NCBI RefSeq assembly: GCF_036763085.1
Contig: NZ_JBAIYU010000001.1
Location: forward strand, 1-44,890
Reading direction: 5' to 3'
Length of the DNA: 44,890 bases
From: JBAIYU01 sp036763085
GTDB taxonomy: Bacteria > Bacillota > Negativicutes > DSM-1736 > Dendrosporobacteraceae
This document shows, piece after piece, positions 1 through 7,178 of this stretch; position 1 is the first letter of the stretch; each line of letters begins with the position of its first letter. Made by a program: the position numbers and the translations under genes. The notes beneath the pieces were generated by a model. That model worked only from the letters and a program-made list of their open reading frames with translations. It was not told the DNA's origin and made no database searches.

Positions 1-86
1 TTGTTCAGATTATGCGGTCGGCAAACCTGCATTTATTCTAACAAAGGAGGCTGTTTTTTTCGACGCATAGCTATAAGCTTTTTGGA

Positions 87-107
87 ACCACATGCATAGC
101 ATGTGGT
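87..107. repeat. Perfect 9-bp-arm hairpin at window edge
   Basis: ACCACATGC, a three-base loop, then GCATGTGGT form a perfect hairpin downstream of the last transporter gene. There is no T-run on either side, so it is not a standard terminator. The rest of 1-125 shows no supportable gene; an AAAGGAGG near 43-50 is followed by a T-run rather than a start codon. Confidence 0.5.
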
Positions 108-125
108 ATTCGCTTACGCAATAAA

Positions 126-158
126 AAAAACGCTTTCGACTGCCGTCGAAGCGTTTTT
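126..158 (-). terminator. Intrinsic terminator of the NhaD-type transporter operon
   Basis: Seen: CGCTTTCGAC and GTCGAAGCG pair around a TGCC loop (one bulged base), and a run of eight A on the plus strand gives a U-run in the minus-strand RNA. It lies just after the stop codon at 170, so it should end the two-gene transporter operon. The plus side also has a T-run, so it may work in both directions. Confidence 0.85.
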
Positions 159-169
159 GATATTTTCTA

Positions 170-1459
170 TTAAACTAAATAGCGGAAATAGATATATACA
201 CTTGAAATTACGATAGAAAGAATCATTAATGGAAAAGCAAGTTTTAGATATCTCATAAATGATATTGGATATCCTTCTTGAGCCGCCATACTTGCAACAA
301 CGACATTTGCACTGGCACCAATTAAGGTACCATTTCCTCCTAGACATGCCCCTAAAGCAAGACTCCACCAGAGCGGTTCTAGGTTTGTAATACCCATTTT
401 GCTCATCTCTTTTATCATAGGTATCATGGTTGCAACAAAGGGGATATTATCAACAAAGGCTGATGCGATAGCACTCATCCATAATATTAACATCGAAGTA
501 GCAGTTAAATTTCCTGCAGTAAACTCGATTGCCTTCTGAGCCATAAGTGAAATTACACCTGTTTCAACAAGTCCAGAAACTAGCATAAATAAGCCGACAA
601 AAAAGAATATTGCCGTCCATTCAATTTTACGGAAAACATGCTCGAGTTCGTGCTCATTATTATGATAAGCCAGTACTAATAAAATACTAGCACCAAATAC
701 AGCTACTGTCGCTGATTCAAGATGAAGCATTTGATGGGTCGTAAACATACCAATAGTTAATGTTAAAACGAACAAGCATTTCTTTAATAGTTTTGTATTG
801 GTAATTTGCTTCAGTTCGTCAAGCTGCATAATTTGAGCTTTAAGTTCGTCTGTCGTCACAAGCTTCTTACGATAAATTAAGACAAGGATAAAAATCGTAA
901 TGATATATATCAGTATTGAAATGACAGCTAAATTATTGACAAAGGCCATAAAGGTTAGTTCTTTAACGGCACTGCCAATCATTATATTTGGCGGATCACC
1001 AACTAACGTAGCCGTACCGCCAATATTCGATGAAATAATTTGAGCAATAAGATAAGGAATAGGCTTTACTTTTAATTGCTTTGCAATACTAATCGTTACT
1101 GGCACTGTCAGGAGCACAGTCGTAACATTATCCAATAAGGCAGAACAAACTGCTGTTATTGTACTTAGAACCACTAATAGCTTTACTGGGTCACCATTAA
1201 CTTTTTTAGCTGACCAAATAGCCAAAAATCTGAAGAGCCCCGTCTCACTAGTAATATTGACTATAATCATCATACCTACTAATAATCCAATTGTGTTGAA
1301 GTCAATGTGATGGATTGCCTGTTCCTGGCTTACTACGCCTAACACCACCATTAAGATGCCGCCTGCTAAGGCAATAATTGTTCGATGGACCTTTTCCGAA
1401 ACAATTACTGAATATGCCAGAACAAATAATGTTATGGCTAAAAGAGCTTTGTTTTCCAT
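170..1459 (-). CDS. ArsB/NhaD-family ion transporter (copy 1)
   Basis: A 429-residue polytopic membrane protein of the ion transporter superfamily that includes NhaD Na+/H+ antiporters and ArsB. Two halves carry the paired family signatures: LLDNVTTVLLTVPVT near residue 110 and FVDNIPFVATMIPM near 355, plus NIGGTATLVGDPPN and GGNGTLIGASAN, the re-entrant substrate-site loops. I chose ATG 1459 because GGGAGGAG sits nine bases upstream; the longer frame begins at a TTG inside that site. It follows the paralogue by 52 bp and closes the operon. Substrate is not decided by sequence: Na+/H+ exchange is the family's main role, dicarboxylate or oxyanion transport cannot be excluded. Confidence 0.85.
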   Translation of the reverse strand: MENKALLAITLFVLAYSVIVSEKVHRTIIALAGGILMVVLGVVSQEQAIHHIDFNTIGLLVGMMIIVNITSETGLFRFLAIWSAKKVNGDPVKLLVVLSTITAVCSALLDNVTTVLLTVPVTISIAKQLKVKPIPYLIAQIISSNIGGTATLVGDPPNIMIGSAVKELTFMAFVNNLAVISILIYIITIFILVLIYRKKLVTTDELKAQIMQLDELKQITNTKLLKKCLFVLTLTIGMFTTHQMLHLESATVAVFGASILLVLAYHNNEHELEHVFRKIEWTAIFFFVGLFMLVSGLVETGVISLMAQKAIEFTAGNLTATSMLILWMSAIASAFVDNIPFVATMIPMIKEMSKMGITNLEPLWWSLALGACLGGNGTLIGASANVVVASMAAQEGYPISFMRYLKLAFPLMILSIVISSVYIYFRYLV

Positions 1460-1511
1460 GTTTTTTATCTCCTCCCAAAACAATCATTGCAAATAATAAA
1501 ATTTAAATTTA

Positions 1512-2798
1512 CTATACTAAATACTTAAAATAAACATACACAGTTGCTATTGCAACAGACATAAGCATGACTGGAAATCCAATCTTGAAAAATCTTACGA
1601 ATGAAATGTGATGCCCACGCTCTTCGGCCATACCAGCTACTATTAAATTTGCACTAGCTCCGATAATACTACCATTTCCGCCTAAGCAAGCTCCCAAAGC
1701 AAGACTCCACCATATAGGTTCCAAATTGGTTATTCCTAAGTTACCCATGTCGTAAATCATCGGTATCATTGTCGCAACAAAAGGTATATTATCTAGGAAA
1801 GCAGACAGTATAGCACTCATCCAAAGGACTAATATTGAAGTTTTGGTCAAATCACCACCAGTTAAGGCAATAGCTTTTTGAGCCATTTGTCCGATAATAC
1901 CAGTCTCAATAAGCCCTGAAACAGCAACAAATAGACCAATAAAAAAGAAGATCGTAGCCCATTCAACCTTGTCTAAAGCATGCTCAACAAAGTTATGATC
2001 TTGACCGGATATCAGTAGTAACAAGAATGCCCCGCCCAAAGCTATTGCTGCGGATTCAATATGCAATACTTGATGCATAAAAAATCCTATAATCGTAATA
2101 AACAAGACTGTCAGGCACTTTTTTAGCATTTTCGTATCTTTGATTTCGGCATTTTCGTCTAACTTCATTAACTTTTTTTTGAGAACATCAGTAGTTTTTA
2201 AACGATTTCTATATACAAGGGTTAGTACCCCAACCGTTACAATCAGTATAACTGTTGATATAAAAGCAAGGTTTTCAATAAATGCTATAAAAGTCAACTC
2301 TTTTACTGCACTTCCGATCATAATGTTAGGCGGATCACCGATTAAGGTAGCTGTCCCGCCAATATTTGAAGTAATAATTTGAGTGATTAGATAAGGAATT
2401 GGATCAACCTGAAGCTGCTGCGTCAGACTTAAGGTAACAGGAACCATCAATAAAACGGTTGTAACGTTGTCCAAGAAAGCAGAAAAAACAGCAGTTATTA
2501 TTGCTAGATAGATAAGAATTCTTACTGGATCAGCTTTTGCTTTTTTCGCTGACCATATTGCTATATAGTTGAAAAGCCCAGTCTCACCAGTTATTGAAAC
2601 AATTATCATCATACCAATAAGCAAGCCTAAGGTATTAAAGTCAATATGATGTAATGCTGCTTCTTGATCCACAACCTTGAGTAGTACCATCATGATACCA
2701 CCGATCATAGCAACTACAGTCCGGTGGAATTTTTCTGTCACGATAAAAACATAGGTTAATAAAAATATTACACTTGCCAAAATAGCTAAATTATCCAT
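1512..2798 (-). CDS. ArsB/NhaD-family ion transporter (copy 2)
   Basis: A 428-residue membrane protein closely similar along its whole length to the next gene, so the pair arose by tandem duplication. It has the same motifs: FLDNVTTVLLMVPVT, NIGGTATLIGDPPN, FLDNIPFVATMIPM and GGNGSIIGASAN. The start is ATG 2798 behind GAGGTG; the in-frame GTG four codons earlier overlaps that site. It is the first gene of the operon and is preceded by a promoter and a leader with a terminator. It follows the methylmalonyl-CoA decarboxylase genes, which fits Na+ handling, but that link is inferred from position only. Confidence 0.85.
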   Translation of the reverse strand: MDNLAILASVIFLLTYVFIVTEKFHRTVVAMIGGIMMVLLKVVDQEAALHHIDFNTLGLLIGMMIIVSITGETGLFNYIAIWSAKKAKADPVRILIYLAIITAVFSAFLDNVTTVLLMVPVTLSLTQQLQVDPIPYLITQIITSNIGGTATLIGDPPNIMIGSAVKELTFIAFIENLAFISTVILIVTVGVLTLVYRNRLKTTDVLKKKLMKLDENAEIKDTKMLKKCLTVLFITIIGFFMHQVLHIESAAIALGGAFLLLLISGQDHNFVEHALDKVEWATIFFFIGLFVAVSGLIETGIIGQMAQKAIALTGGDLTKTSILVLWMSAILSAFLDNIPFVATMIPMIYDMGNLGITNLEPIWWSLALGACLGGNGSIIGASANLIVAGMAEERGHHISFVRFFKIGFPVMLMSVAIATVYVYFKYLV

Positions 2799-2914
2799 GA
2801 TACACCTCACACATATTAATTTTCGGTATGCTATTTTCTTAGTATAACCCTAAAAAAGCAAAAAAGAGCCTGCGGGTGGCAGACTCCTCCGAAAAATACT
2901 AAGTATGCAATTAC
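2799..2914 (-). promoter_or_regulatory. Structured leader of the NhaD pair with conditional terminator
   Basis: The predicted minus-strand RNA holds a terminator hairpin (GAGTCTGC/GCAGGCTC, positions 2866-2886, U-run 2852-2865) between the promoter and the gene. Two upstream segments can pair with two downstream ones: CUUAGUAU (2904-2897) with AUACUAAG (2845-2838), and UUUUCGG (2895-2889) with CCGAAAA (2826-2820). These pairings cross, so they cannot form as one nested fold. The second covers sequence just before the ribosome site. I do not recognise a known riboswitch class. Confidence 0.5.
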
Positions 2915-2920
2915 TAATAT

Positions 2921-2949
2921 AGTTTATATAAAATAAACAGGAAAGTCAA
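2921..2949 (-). promoter_or_regulatory. Sigma-70-type promoter for the NhaD pair
   Basis: Minus strand: TTGACT (2949-2944), a 17-base spacer and TAAACT (2926-2921). It lies just after the terminator of the propionate operon, so the transporter pair is probably a separate unit, starting near 2914. Confidence 0.5.
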
Positions 2950-2971
2950 TAAAAATTTCCATTAGCAAAAT

Positions 2972-3005
2972 AAAAGAGTACGGTTAAGATTAACCGTACT
3001 CTTTT
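2972..3005 (-). terminator. Intrinsic terminator of the propionate operon
   Basis: A 15-bp stem (AAAAGAGTACGGTTA paired with TAACCGTACTCTTTT) around a four-base loop starts 12 bases after the biotin-carrier stop codon and is followed by U-rich RNA on the minus strand. It is symmetrical and may also stop transcription from the other direction. Confidence 0.9.
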
Positions 3006-3017
3006 AAGGCAGATATA

Positions 3018-3401
3018 TTAGCCGATAACAGCCATAACTTCGCCTGGTTTTACGCTTTGACCAGCAGCTACGTTGATGGACTTAAGTGTTCCATCAGCAG
3101 GAGCGCTGATTTCGTTTTGCATTTTCATAGCTTCAAGAATTAGAACGATGTCGCCTTTTTTGATAGGCTTGCCAGCTTCAGCAACAACCTTTACGATTTT
3201 GCCAGGCATTGGAGCATTTACAGGAGTATCGCCAGCACCAACAACAGCAGGAGCTGGAGCAGCAGCAGCTGGAGCTGCTGGCTTAGCAGCAGGAGCAGCA
3301 GCAGCAGCAGGCTTAGCAGCAGGAGCAGCAACAGCAGCTTTTACTTCTTCAACTTCAACCTCAAAAGCGGCACCATTAACTTTAATGTTAAACTTTTTCA
3401 T
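3018..3401 (-). CDS. mmdC: Biotin carrier (gamma) subunit of methylmalonyl-CoA decarboxylase
   Basis: A 127-residue biotin/lipoyl-attachment protein. Residues 1-20 are a short N-terminal segment, about 21-52 an Ala/Pro-rich flexible linker coded by GCA/GCT/CCA repeats, and 60-127 the biotinyl domain with EAMKMQNEI, where K93 is the biotinylation site. It takes the carboxyl group from methylmalonyl-CoA via the alpha subunit. GGAGG upstream of ATG 3401 supports the start. It is the last gene of the operon. The usual partner, the membrane beta subunit that decarboxylates carboxybiotin and pumps Na+, is not next to it. The protein could instead act as the 1.3S part of a transcarboxylase. Confidence 0.9.
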   Translation of the reverse strand: MKKFNIKVNGAAFEVEVEEVKAAVAAPAAKPAAAAAPAAKPAAPAAAAPAPAVVGAGDTPVNAPMPGKIVKVVAEAGKPIKKGDIVLILEAMKMQNEISAPADGTLKSINVAAGQSVKPGEVMAVIG

Positions 3402-3437
3402 GTCCTTTATTCCTCCATCACTTTTATTAAATGTATT

Positions 3438-3515
3438 GCAGCATAATTTTTCGAAAGCAGAACTACTTAATTCTAGTAAGCAGCTTCTACCAACAATTCT
3501 ATAAAATTATGCAGC
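3438..3515. repeat. Intercistronic inverted repeat between mmdE and mmdC
   Basis: GCAGCATAATTTT (3438-3450) and AAAATTATGCAGC (3503-3515) match at 12 of 13 positions and close a 52-base loop that has its own short internal pairing. It sits in the 143-base gap before mmdC, the largest gap in this otherwise tight operon. A role in mRNA processing or in raising carrier-protein output is possible but not shown. Confidence 0.5.
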
Positions 3516-3544
3516 TAAATGTACGAAATGTTTCTTGTCAAAAA

Positions 3545-3700
3545 TTAATGAGAATTCATTAATTTTTGACGGCCAGTCATAGCCCAAACTGTGCTAGGCT
3601 TAATTTTTAAAGCCAGAGCACCTGTACCCATCATAGCTGTTACAGCTGCAGCAATTGCAGCTACTATTTCAGGACTAACGCCTTTAGCATCTATTTTCAT
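3545..3700 (-). CDS. mmdE: OadG-related 51-residue membrane subunit (epsilon-like)
   Basis: A small frame read directly from the sequence: start ATG 3700 with an AAGGAAAGGTG site, stop at 3545-3547. The product has an acidic/polar N-terminus, a hydrophobic stretch at about residues 11-32 (IVAAIAAAVTAMMGTGALAL), then a basic tail with W39 and GRQKLM. This pattern fits the tiny OadG-related/epsilon subunits that accompany Na+-translocating decarboxylases. Family knowledge: the Veillonella enzyme has delta and epsilon subunits, the short epsilon resembling the C-terminal part of delta. Here only this short form is present. Likely role: holding or stabilising the complex at the membrane. Confidence 0.75.
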   Translation of the reverse strand: MKIDAKGVSPEIVAAIAAAVTAMMGTGALALKIKPSTVWAMTGRQKLMNSH

Positions 3701-3715
3701 ATTTTTCACCTTTCC

Positions 3716-5245
3716 TTATAGCGGAATATTGCCATGTTTCTTAGCTGGGCGAGCTTCACGCTTGCTAGCCAGCATATTCAAGGCGGTGATAATGCGAGGT
3801 CTAGTTTCCTTTGGTTCGATTACGATATCAACAAAACCGCGCTCAGCTGCTTTGTATGGAGTCGCAAATTCCTCAATGTACTTAGCAGTTTTAGCATCAA
3901 CATCAGGATCTTTCTTGAAGATGATGTTAGCAGCACCTGCAGGACCCATAACCGCGATTTCAGCAGTTGGCCAAGCCAATACTTGATCCGCACCAAGATC
4001 TTGTGAGCACATTGCAAGATAGGAACCGCCGTAAGCTTTACGAGTAATTACAGTAATTTTTGGTACTGTAGCCTCAGAGTATGCATAAAGCATTTTTGCA
4101 CCGTGACGAATAATACCGCCGTATTCTTGGTCAGTACCTGGTAAGAAACCTGGTACGTCTACAAGGTTTACGATTGGAATATTGAAAGCATCACAGAAGC
4201 GAATGAAGCGTGAAGACTTGTCAGAAGCATTGATATCTAAGCAGCCAGCCATTACAGCTGGTTGGTTAGCAATAATACCAACAGACTGTCCATCGAAACG
4301 AGCAAAGCAAGTAATAATATTACGTGCATAGTGCTCAAGTACTTCATAGAATTCGCCATTATCGACAACCATTTTAATAACGTCTTTCATGTCATAAGGC
4401 ATGTTAGGGTTATCAGGAAGCAGCGTATTAAGCTCTTCATCCATACGGTTAGGGCAATCGCCTGTTTCAACAACTGGAGCGTCTTCTAGGTTATTGCTTG
4501 GCAAGAAGCTAAGCAGGTAACGAATTTGCTCTATGCAGTCATCTTCATTTTCAGCAGCGAATTGAGCTACACCGGAAACGCTATTATGAGTCATTGCGCC
4601 ACCAAGTTGTTCTGCAGTAACTTCTTCTGCAGTAACAGACTTAATAACAGCTGGACCTGTAATAAACATTTGGCTGGTGTTCTTAACCATGTAAATGAAG
4701 TCAGTTAATGCTGGAGAGTAAACCGCACCACCCGCGCAAGGTCCCATGATTACGGAAATTTGCGGGATAACGCCTGAAGCTAAAGTATTCTTATAGAAGA
4801 TTTTACCATAGCCCGCTAATGCATCAACTGCTTCTTGAATACGAGCTCCGCCAGAATCGTTAATACCGATAACTGGTGCACCCATTTTCATTGCTAAATC
4901 TAAAACTTTGCAAATTTTAGCAGCATGCATTTCGCCTAGTGAACCGCCCTCAACTGTAAAGTCTTGAGCAAACGCATATACAAGACGGCCATTAACTGTA
5001 CCGTAGCCTGTAACAACGCCTTCACCTGGAAGTTCTTTTTCATTCATACCGAAGTTTACACAACGGTGGGAAACGAATTGATCAAGTTCTACAAATGTAT
5101 TAGCATCGAAGAACTTTTCAATACGCTCACGGGCGGTATATTTACCTGAAGCATGTTGTTTTTCAATACGCTTCGCACCGCCACCAAGCTTGATTTTTTC
5201 TTGCTTGGATTTAAGGTCCTGAATTTTTTCCTGGACAGTAGCCAT
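3716..5245 (-). CDS. mmdA: Methylmalonyl-CoA decarboxylase alpha (carboxyltransferase) subunit
   Basis: A 509-residue biotin-dependent carboxyltransferase of the MmdA/PccB/transcarboxylase-12S family, full length. It moves the carboxyl group of (S)-methylmalonyl-CoA to biotin on the gamma subunit, giving propionyl-CoA. Visible are the two crotonase-like halves: N-half GVVTGYGTVNGRL and DSGGARIQEAVDALAGYG, C-half VDVPGFLPGTDQEYGGIIRHGAK and MGPAGAANIIF. AGGAGG precedes ATG 5245. It lies 38 bp after the epimerase gene and 15 bp before the 51-residue subunit gene. The OadG-like neighbour favours a membrane Na+-pumping decarboxylase; without the beta subunit nearby, a 12S transcarboxylase role stays possible. 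Confidence 0.92.
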   Translation of the reverse strand: MATVQEKIQDLKSKQEKIKLGGGAKRIEKQHASGKYTARERIEKFFDANTFVELDQFVSHRCVNFGMNEKELPGEGVVTGYGTVNGRLVYAFAQDFTVEGGSLGEMHAAKICKVLDLAMKMGAPVIGINDSGGARIQEAVDALAGYGKIFYKNTLASGVIPQISVIMGPCAGGAVYSPALTDFIYMVKNTSQMFITGPAVIKSVTAEEVTAEQLGGAMTHNSVSGVAQFAAENEDDCIEQIRYLLSFLPSNNLEDAPVVETGDCPNRMDEELNTLLPDNPNMPYDMKDVIKMVVDNGEFYEVLEHYARNIITCFARFDGQSVGIIANQPAVMAGCLDINASDKSSRFIRFCDAFNIPIVNLVDVPGFLPGTDQEYGGIIRHGAKMLYAYSEATVPKITVITRKAYGGSYLAMCSQDLGADQVLAWPTAEIAVMGPAGAANIIFKKDPDVDAKTAKYIEEFATPYKAAERGFVDIVIEPKETRPRIITALNMLASKREARPAKKHGNIPL

Positions 5246-5283
5246 CTTATACCTCCTACAAGATCACTGAATATACCGGACGC

Positions 5284-5691
5284 TTATTTACGCTCTGATA
5301 ATTCGAGCAAAATACCGCCAGTAGCTTTTGGATGAACAAAAGCTATACTAGCTCCGCCAGCGCCGTAGCGTGGGGTTTCGTCAATCAAGCGTACGCCTTT
5401 TGCTTTTAGGTCAGCTAAAGCAGCTTCGATATTGTCCACTCTTAAAGCAATGTGTTGGATACCTTCGCCATTTTTCTCGATGAACTTAGCGATAGGACCA
5501 TCTGGTGAAGTAGACTCTAAGAGTTCAACTTCGCTGTCACCGCTTGGAATGAAGCAAACTTTTACTTTTTGCTGTTCTACCACTTCTTCGCCTTGTACTT
5601 CCATACCAAGCACTTCAGTGTAGAATTTTTTAGCTTGTTCTAAGTCTTTAACAGCAATACCTATGTGGTCAACTTTAGTTACTTTAAACAT
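5284..5691 (-). CDS. mce: Methylmalonyl-CoA epimerase
   Basis: A 135-residue glyoxalase/VOC-fold protein that interconverts (R)- and (S)-methylmalonyl-CoA, linking the mutase (which makes the R form) to the decarboxylase (which uses the S form). The sequence starts KVDHIGIAVKDLEQA, with the metal-binding His of the first beta-alpha-beta-beta-beta unit, and continues with GEGIQHIALRVDNIEAAL in the second. GGAGGG lies eight bases before ATG 5691. Position between meaB and mmdA is exactly what the pathway asks for. Length is normal. Confidence 0.93.
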   Translation of the reverse strand: MFKVTKVDHIGIAVKDLEQAKKFYTEVLGMEVQGEEVVEQQKVKVCFIPSGDSEVELLESTSPDGPIAKFIEKNGEGIQHIALRVDNIEAALADLKAKGVRLIDETPRYGAGGASIAFVHPKATGGILLELSERK

Positions 5692-5751
5692 TAGTATACC
5701 CTCCTTTTTCCATTATCTATCTATGTTTATTAGTGTTAAAATCAATGTTAA

Positions 5752-6690
5752 TTACTTAAGTCTATCCTTAAGTATTTCGTTAACTACACTATAAGGATCT
5801 CTTTGGCGCTGCTGGACTGATGTTACTAGTTGCTCAAACTGGCCTGATTCATTAATATTACGTAATATATAACGTCCAAGCTGTTCCTCAATCATAGCCA
5901 ATAGCTCATTTTTAGTCCGCTGCTTCCGACGAAGAGCCAGTTTCCCAGTTTCTTCGAGGTGTTTAATATGTTCCTCAAGTGTCGCAACAAGTTCATTTAT
6001 TCCTTGATTTTGACTAGCAACAGTGCGTTTAATTGGCGGACGCCAATCAACCATATCCTGATTCAGATCAAGCATCATTTCCAGTTCAATATTCAGGCGG
6101 TCTACACCATCGCGATCTGCTTTGTTTATTGCAAAGACATCGCCGATTTCTAGAACACCAGCTTTAATCGCCTGGATATCATCACCAAGACCAGGTACTA
6201 GAACTACCAGTGTAGTATCAGCCGCTTTGACGATATCTACCTCGGACTGCCCAACTCCTACTGTCTCGATAAAGATTACATCTTTGCCTGATGCATCCAG
6301 AATTTTCACTGTTTCGGCAGTTTTGCGGGATAATCCCCCTAAGCTGCCCCTTGTTCCCATACTGCGGATAAATACTCCTTCGTCTAGCGTAAGTTCATTC
6401 ATCCGGATACGGTCACCAAGAATTGCTCCGCCGGAAAACGGGCTCGTCGGATCAACGGCCACAATTCCAACAGTCTTTCCTTGACGGCGATATTCCTTAG
6501 CAAGCTTATCTGTTAATGTACTTTTACCAGCCCCTGGAGGACCGGTTATTCCAATAACATGAGCTCGCCCAGTATGTGGATAAAGTTTTTGCATGATGCC
6601 GACAGCTGTGTCGTACTCATTTTCAACAGCTGTAATAGCACGAGACAATGCCAGCCTTGAACCAGCCAGCAATTCATTTGCTATATCCAT
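5752..6690 (-). CDS. meaB: MeaB, GTPase chaperone of methylmalonyl-CoA mutase
   Basis: A 312-residue SIMIBI G3E GTPase that protects methylmalonyl-CoA mutase and controls its cobalamin loading. Walker A GITGPPGAGKST is at about residues 47-58, switch/Walker B region IFIETVGVGQSEVDI follows, and the base-recognition motif is NKADRDG. The frame extends 22 residues further upstream, but ATG 6690 is preferred: AAGGTGGTG sits just before it and MDIANELLAG is the normal family beginning. It lies 70 bp after the small mutase subunit gene and 60 bp before the epimerase gene. Confidence 0.92.
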   Translation of the reverse strand: MDIANELLAGSRLALSRAITAVENEYDTAVGIMQKLYPHTGRAHVIGITGPPGAGKSTLTDKLAKEYRRQGKTVGIVAVDPTSPFSGGAILGDRIRMNELTLDEGVFIRSMGTRGSLGGLSRKTAETVKILDASGKDVIFIETVGVGQSEVDIVKAADTTLVVLVPGLGDDIQAIKAGVLEIGDVFAINKADRDGVDRLNIELEMMLDLNQDMVDWRPPIKRTVASQNQGINELVATLEEHIKHLEETGKLALRRKQRTKNELLAMIEEQLGRYILRNINESGQFEQLVTSVQQRQRDPYSVVNEILKDRLK

Positions 6691-6760
6691 TCGGTTGCAC
6701 CACCTTATGACATATGTTGCCCTTATCAGATAAGGGCAACATAAGCCACAATTCACTATA

Positions 6761-7153
6761 TTATTTCACGTTAGCGTTGATAAATTCAACAATTGCACTG
6801 GTTGGTGTACCAGGTGTAAATACTTCTGCGATACCAGCATCTTTAAGTGCAGGAATATCAGCATCAGGAATTACGCCGCCGCCAACGAAAAGTACATCAG
6901 TCATGCCTTTACCTTTAACCAATTCAACTACACGTGGGAAAAGGTGAGGATGAGCACCAGATAAAAGGCTAAGTGCTACAACATTAACATCTTCTTGCAG
7001 AGCTGCCTCAGCAATTTGTTCTGGGGTTTGGCGAAGGCCAGTGTAGATAACTTCGAAGCCTGCATCGCGAAGAGCGCGGGCTACGACTTTGGCGCCGCGG
7101 TCATGACCATCAAGACCGGGTTTTGCTACTAATACTCTAATACGTTTTTCCAT
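6761..7153 (-). CDS. mcmA2: Methylmalonyl-CoA mutase, cobalamin-binding subunit
   Basis: A 130-residue B12-binding Rossmann-like domain encoded separately from the catalytic chain. GLDGHDRGAK (about residues 13-22) has the D-x-H-x-x-G motif whose His replaces the lower axial ligand of cobalamin. ALSLLSGAH and VGGGVIPDADIPAL are the other cofactor-lining loops. GGAGGG precedes ATG 7153. It follows the large subunit by 25 bp. The split arrangement is known from archaea and several anaerobic bacteria, whereas enterobacterial and mitochondrial mutases fuse both parts in one chain. Confidence 0.93.
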   Translation of the reverse strand: MEKRIRVLVAKPGLDGHDRGAKVVARALRDAGFEVIYTGLRQTPEQIAEAALQEDVNVVALSLLSGAHPHLFPRVVELVKGKGMTDVLFVGGGVIPDADIPALKDAGIAEVFTPGTPTSAIVEFINANVK

Positions 7154-7178
7154 CGTGTTGTCCCTCCAACTCTCGCAA

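Noticed and set aside
2852..2914. Fluoride, preQ1 or guanidine riboswitch before the NhaD pair
   Set aside because: None of the conserved sequence elements I know for these classes is present.
3073..3504. Plus-strand 143-codon frame opposite the biotin carrier
   Set aside because: It is the mirror of the Ala/Pro triplet repeats of mmdC; no ribosome site and no family resemblance.
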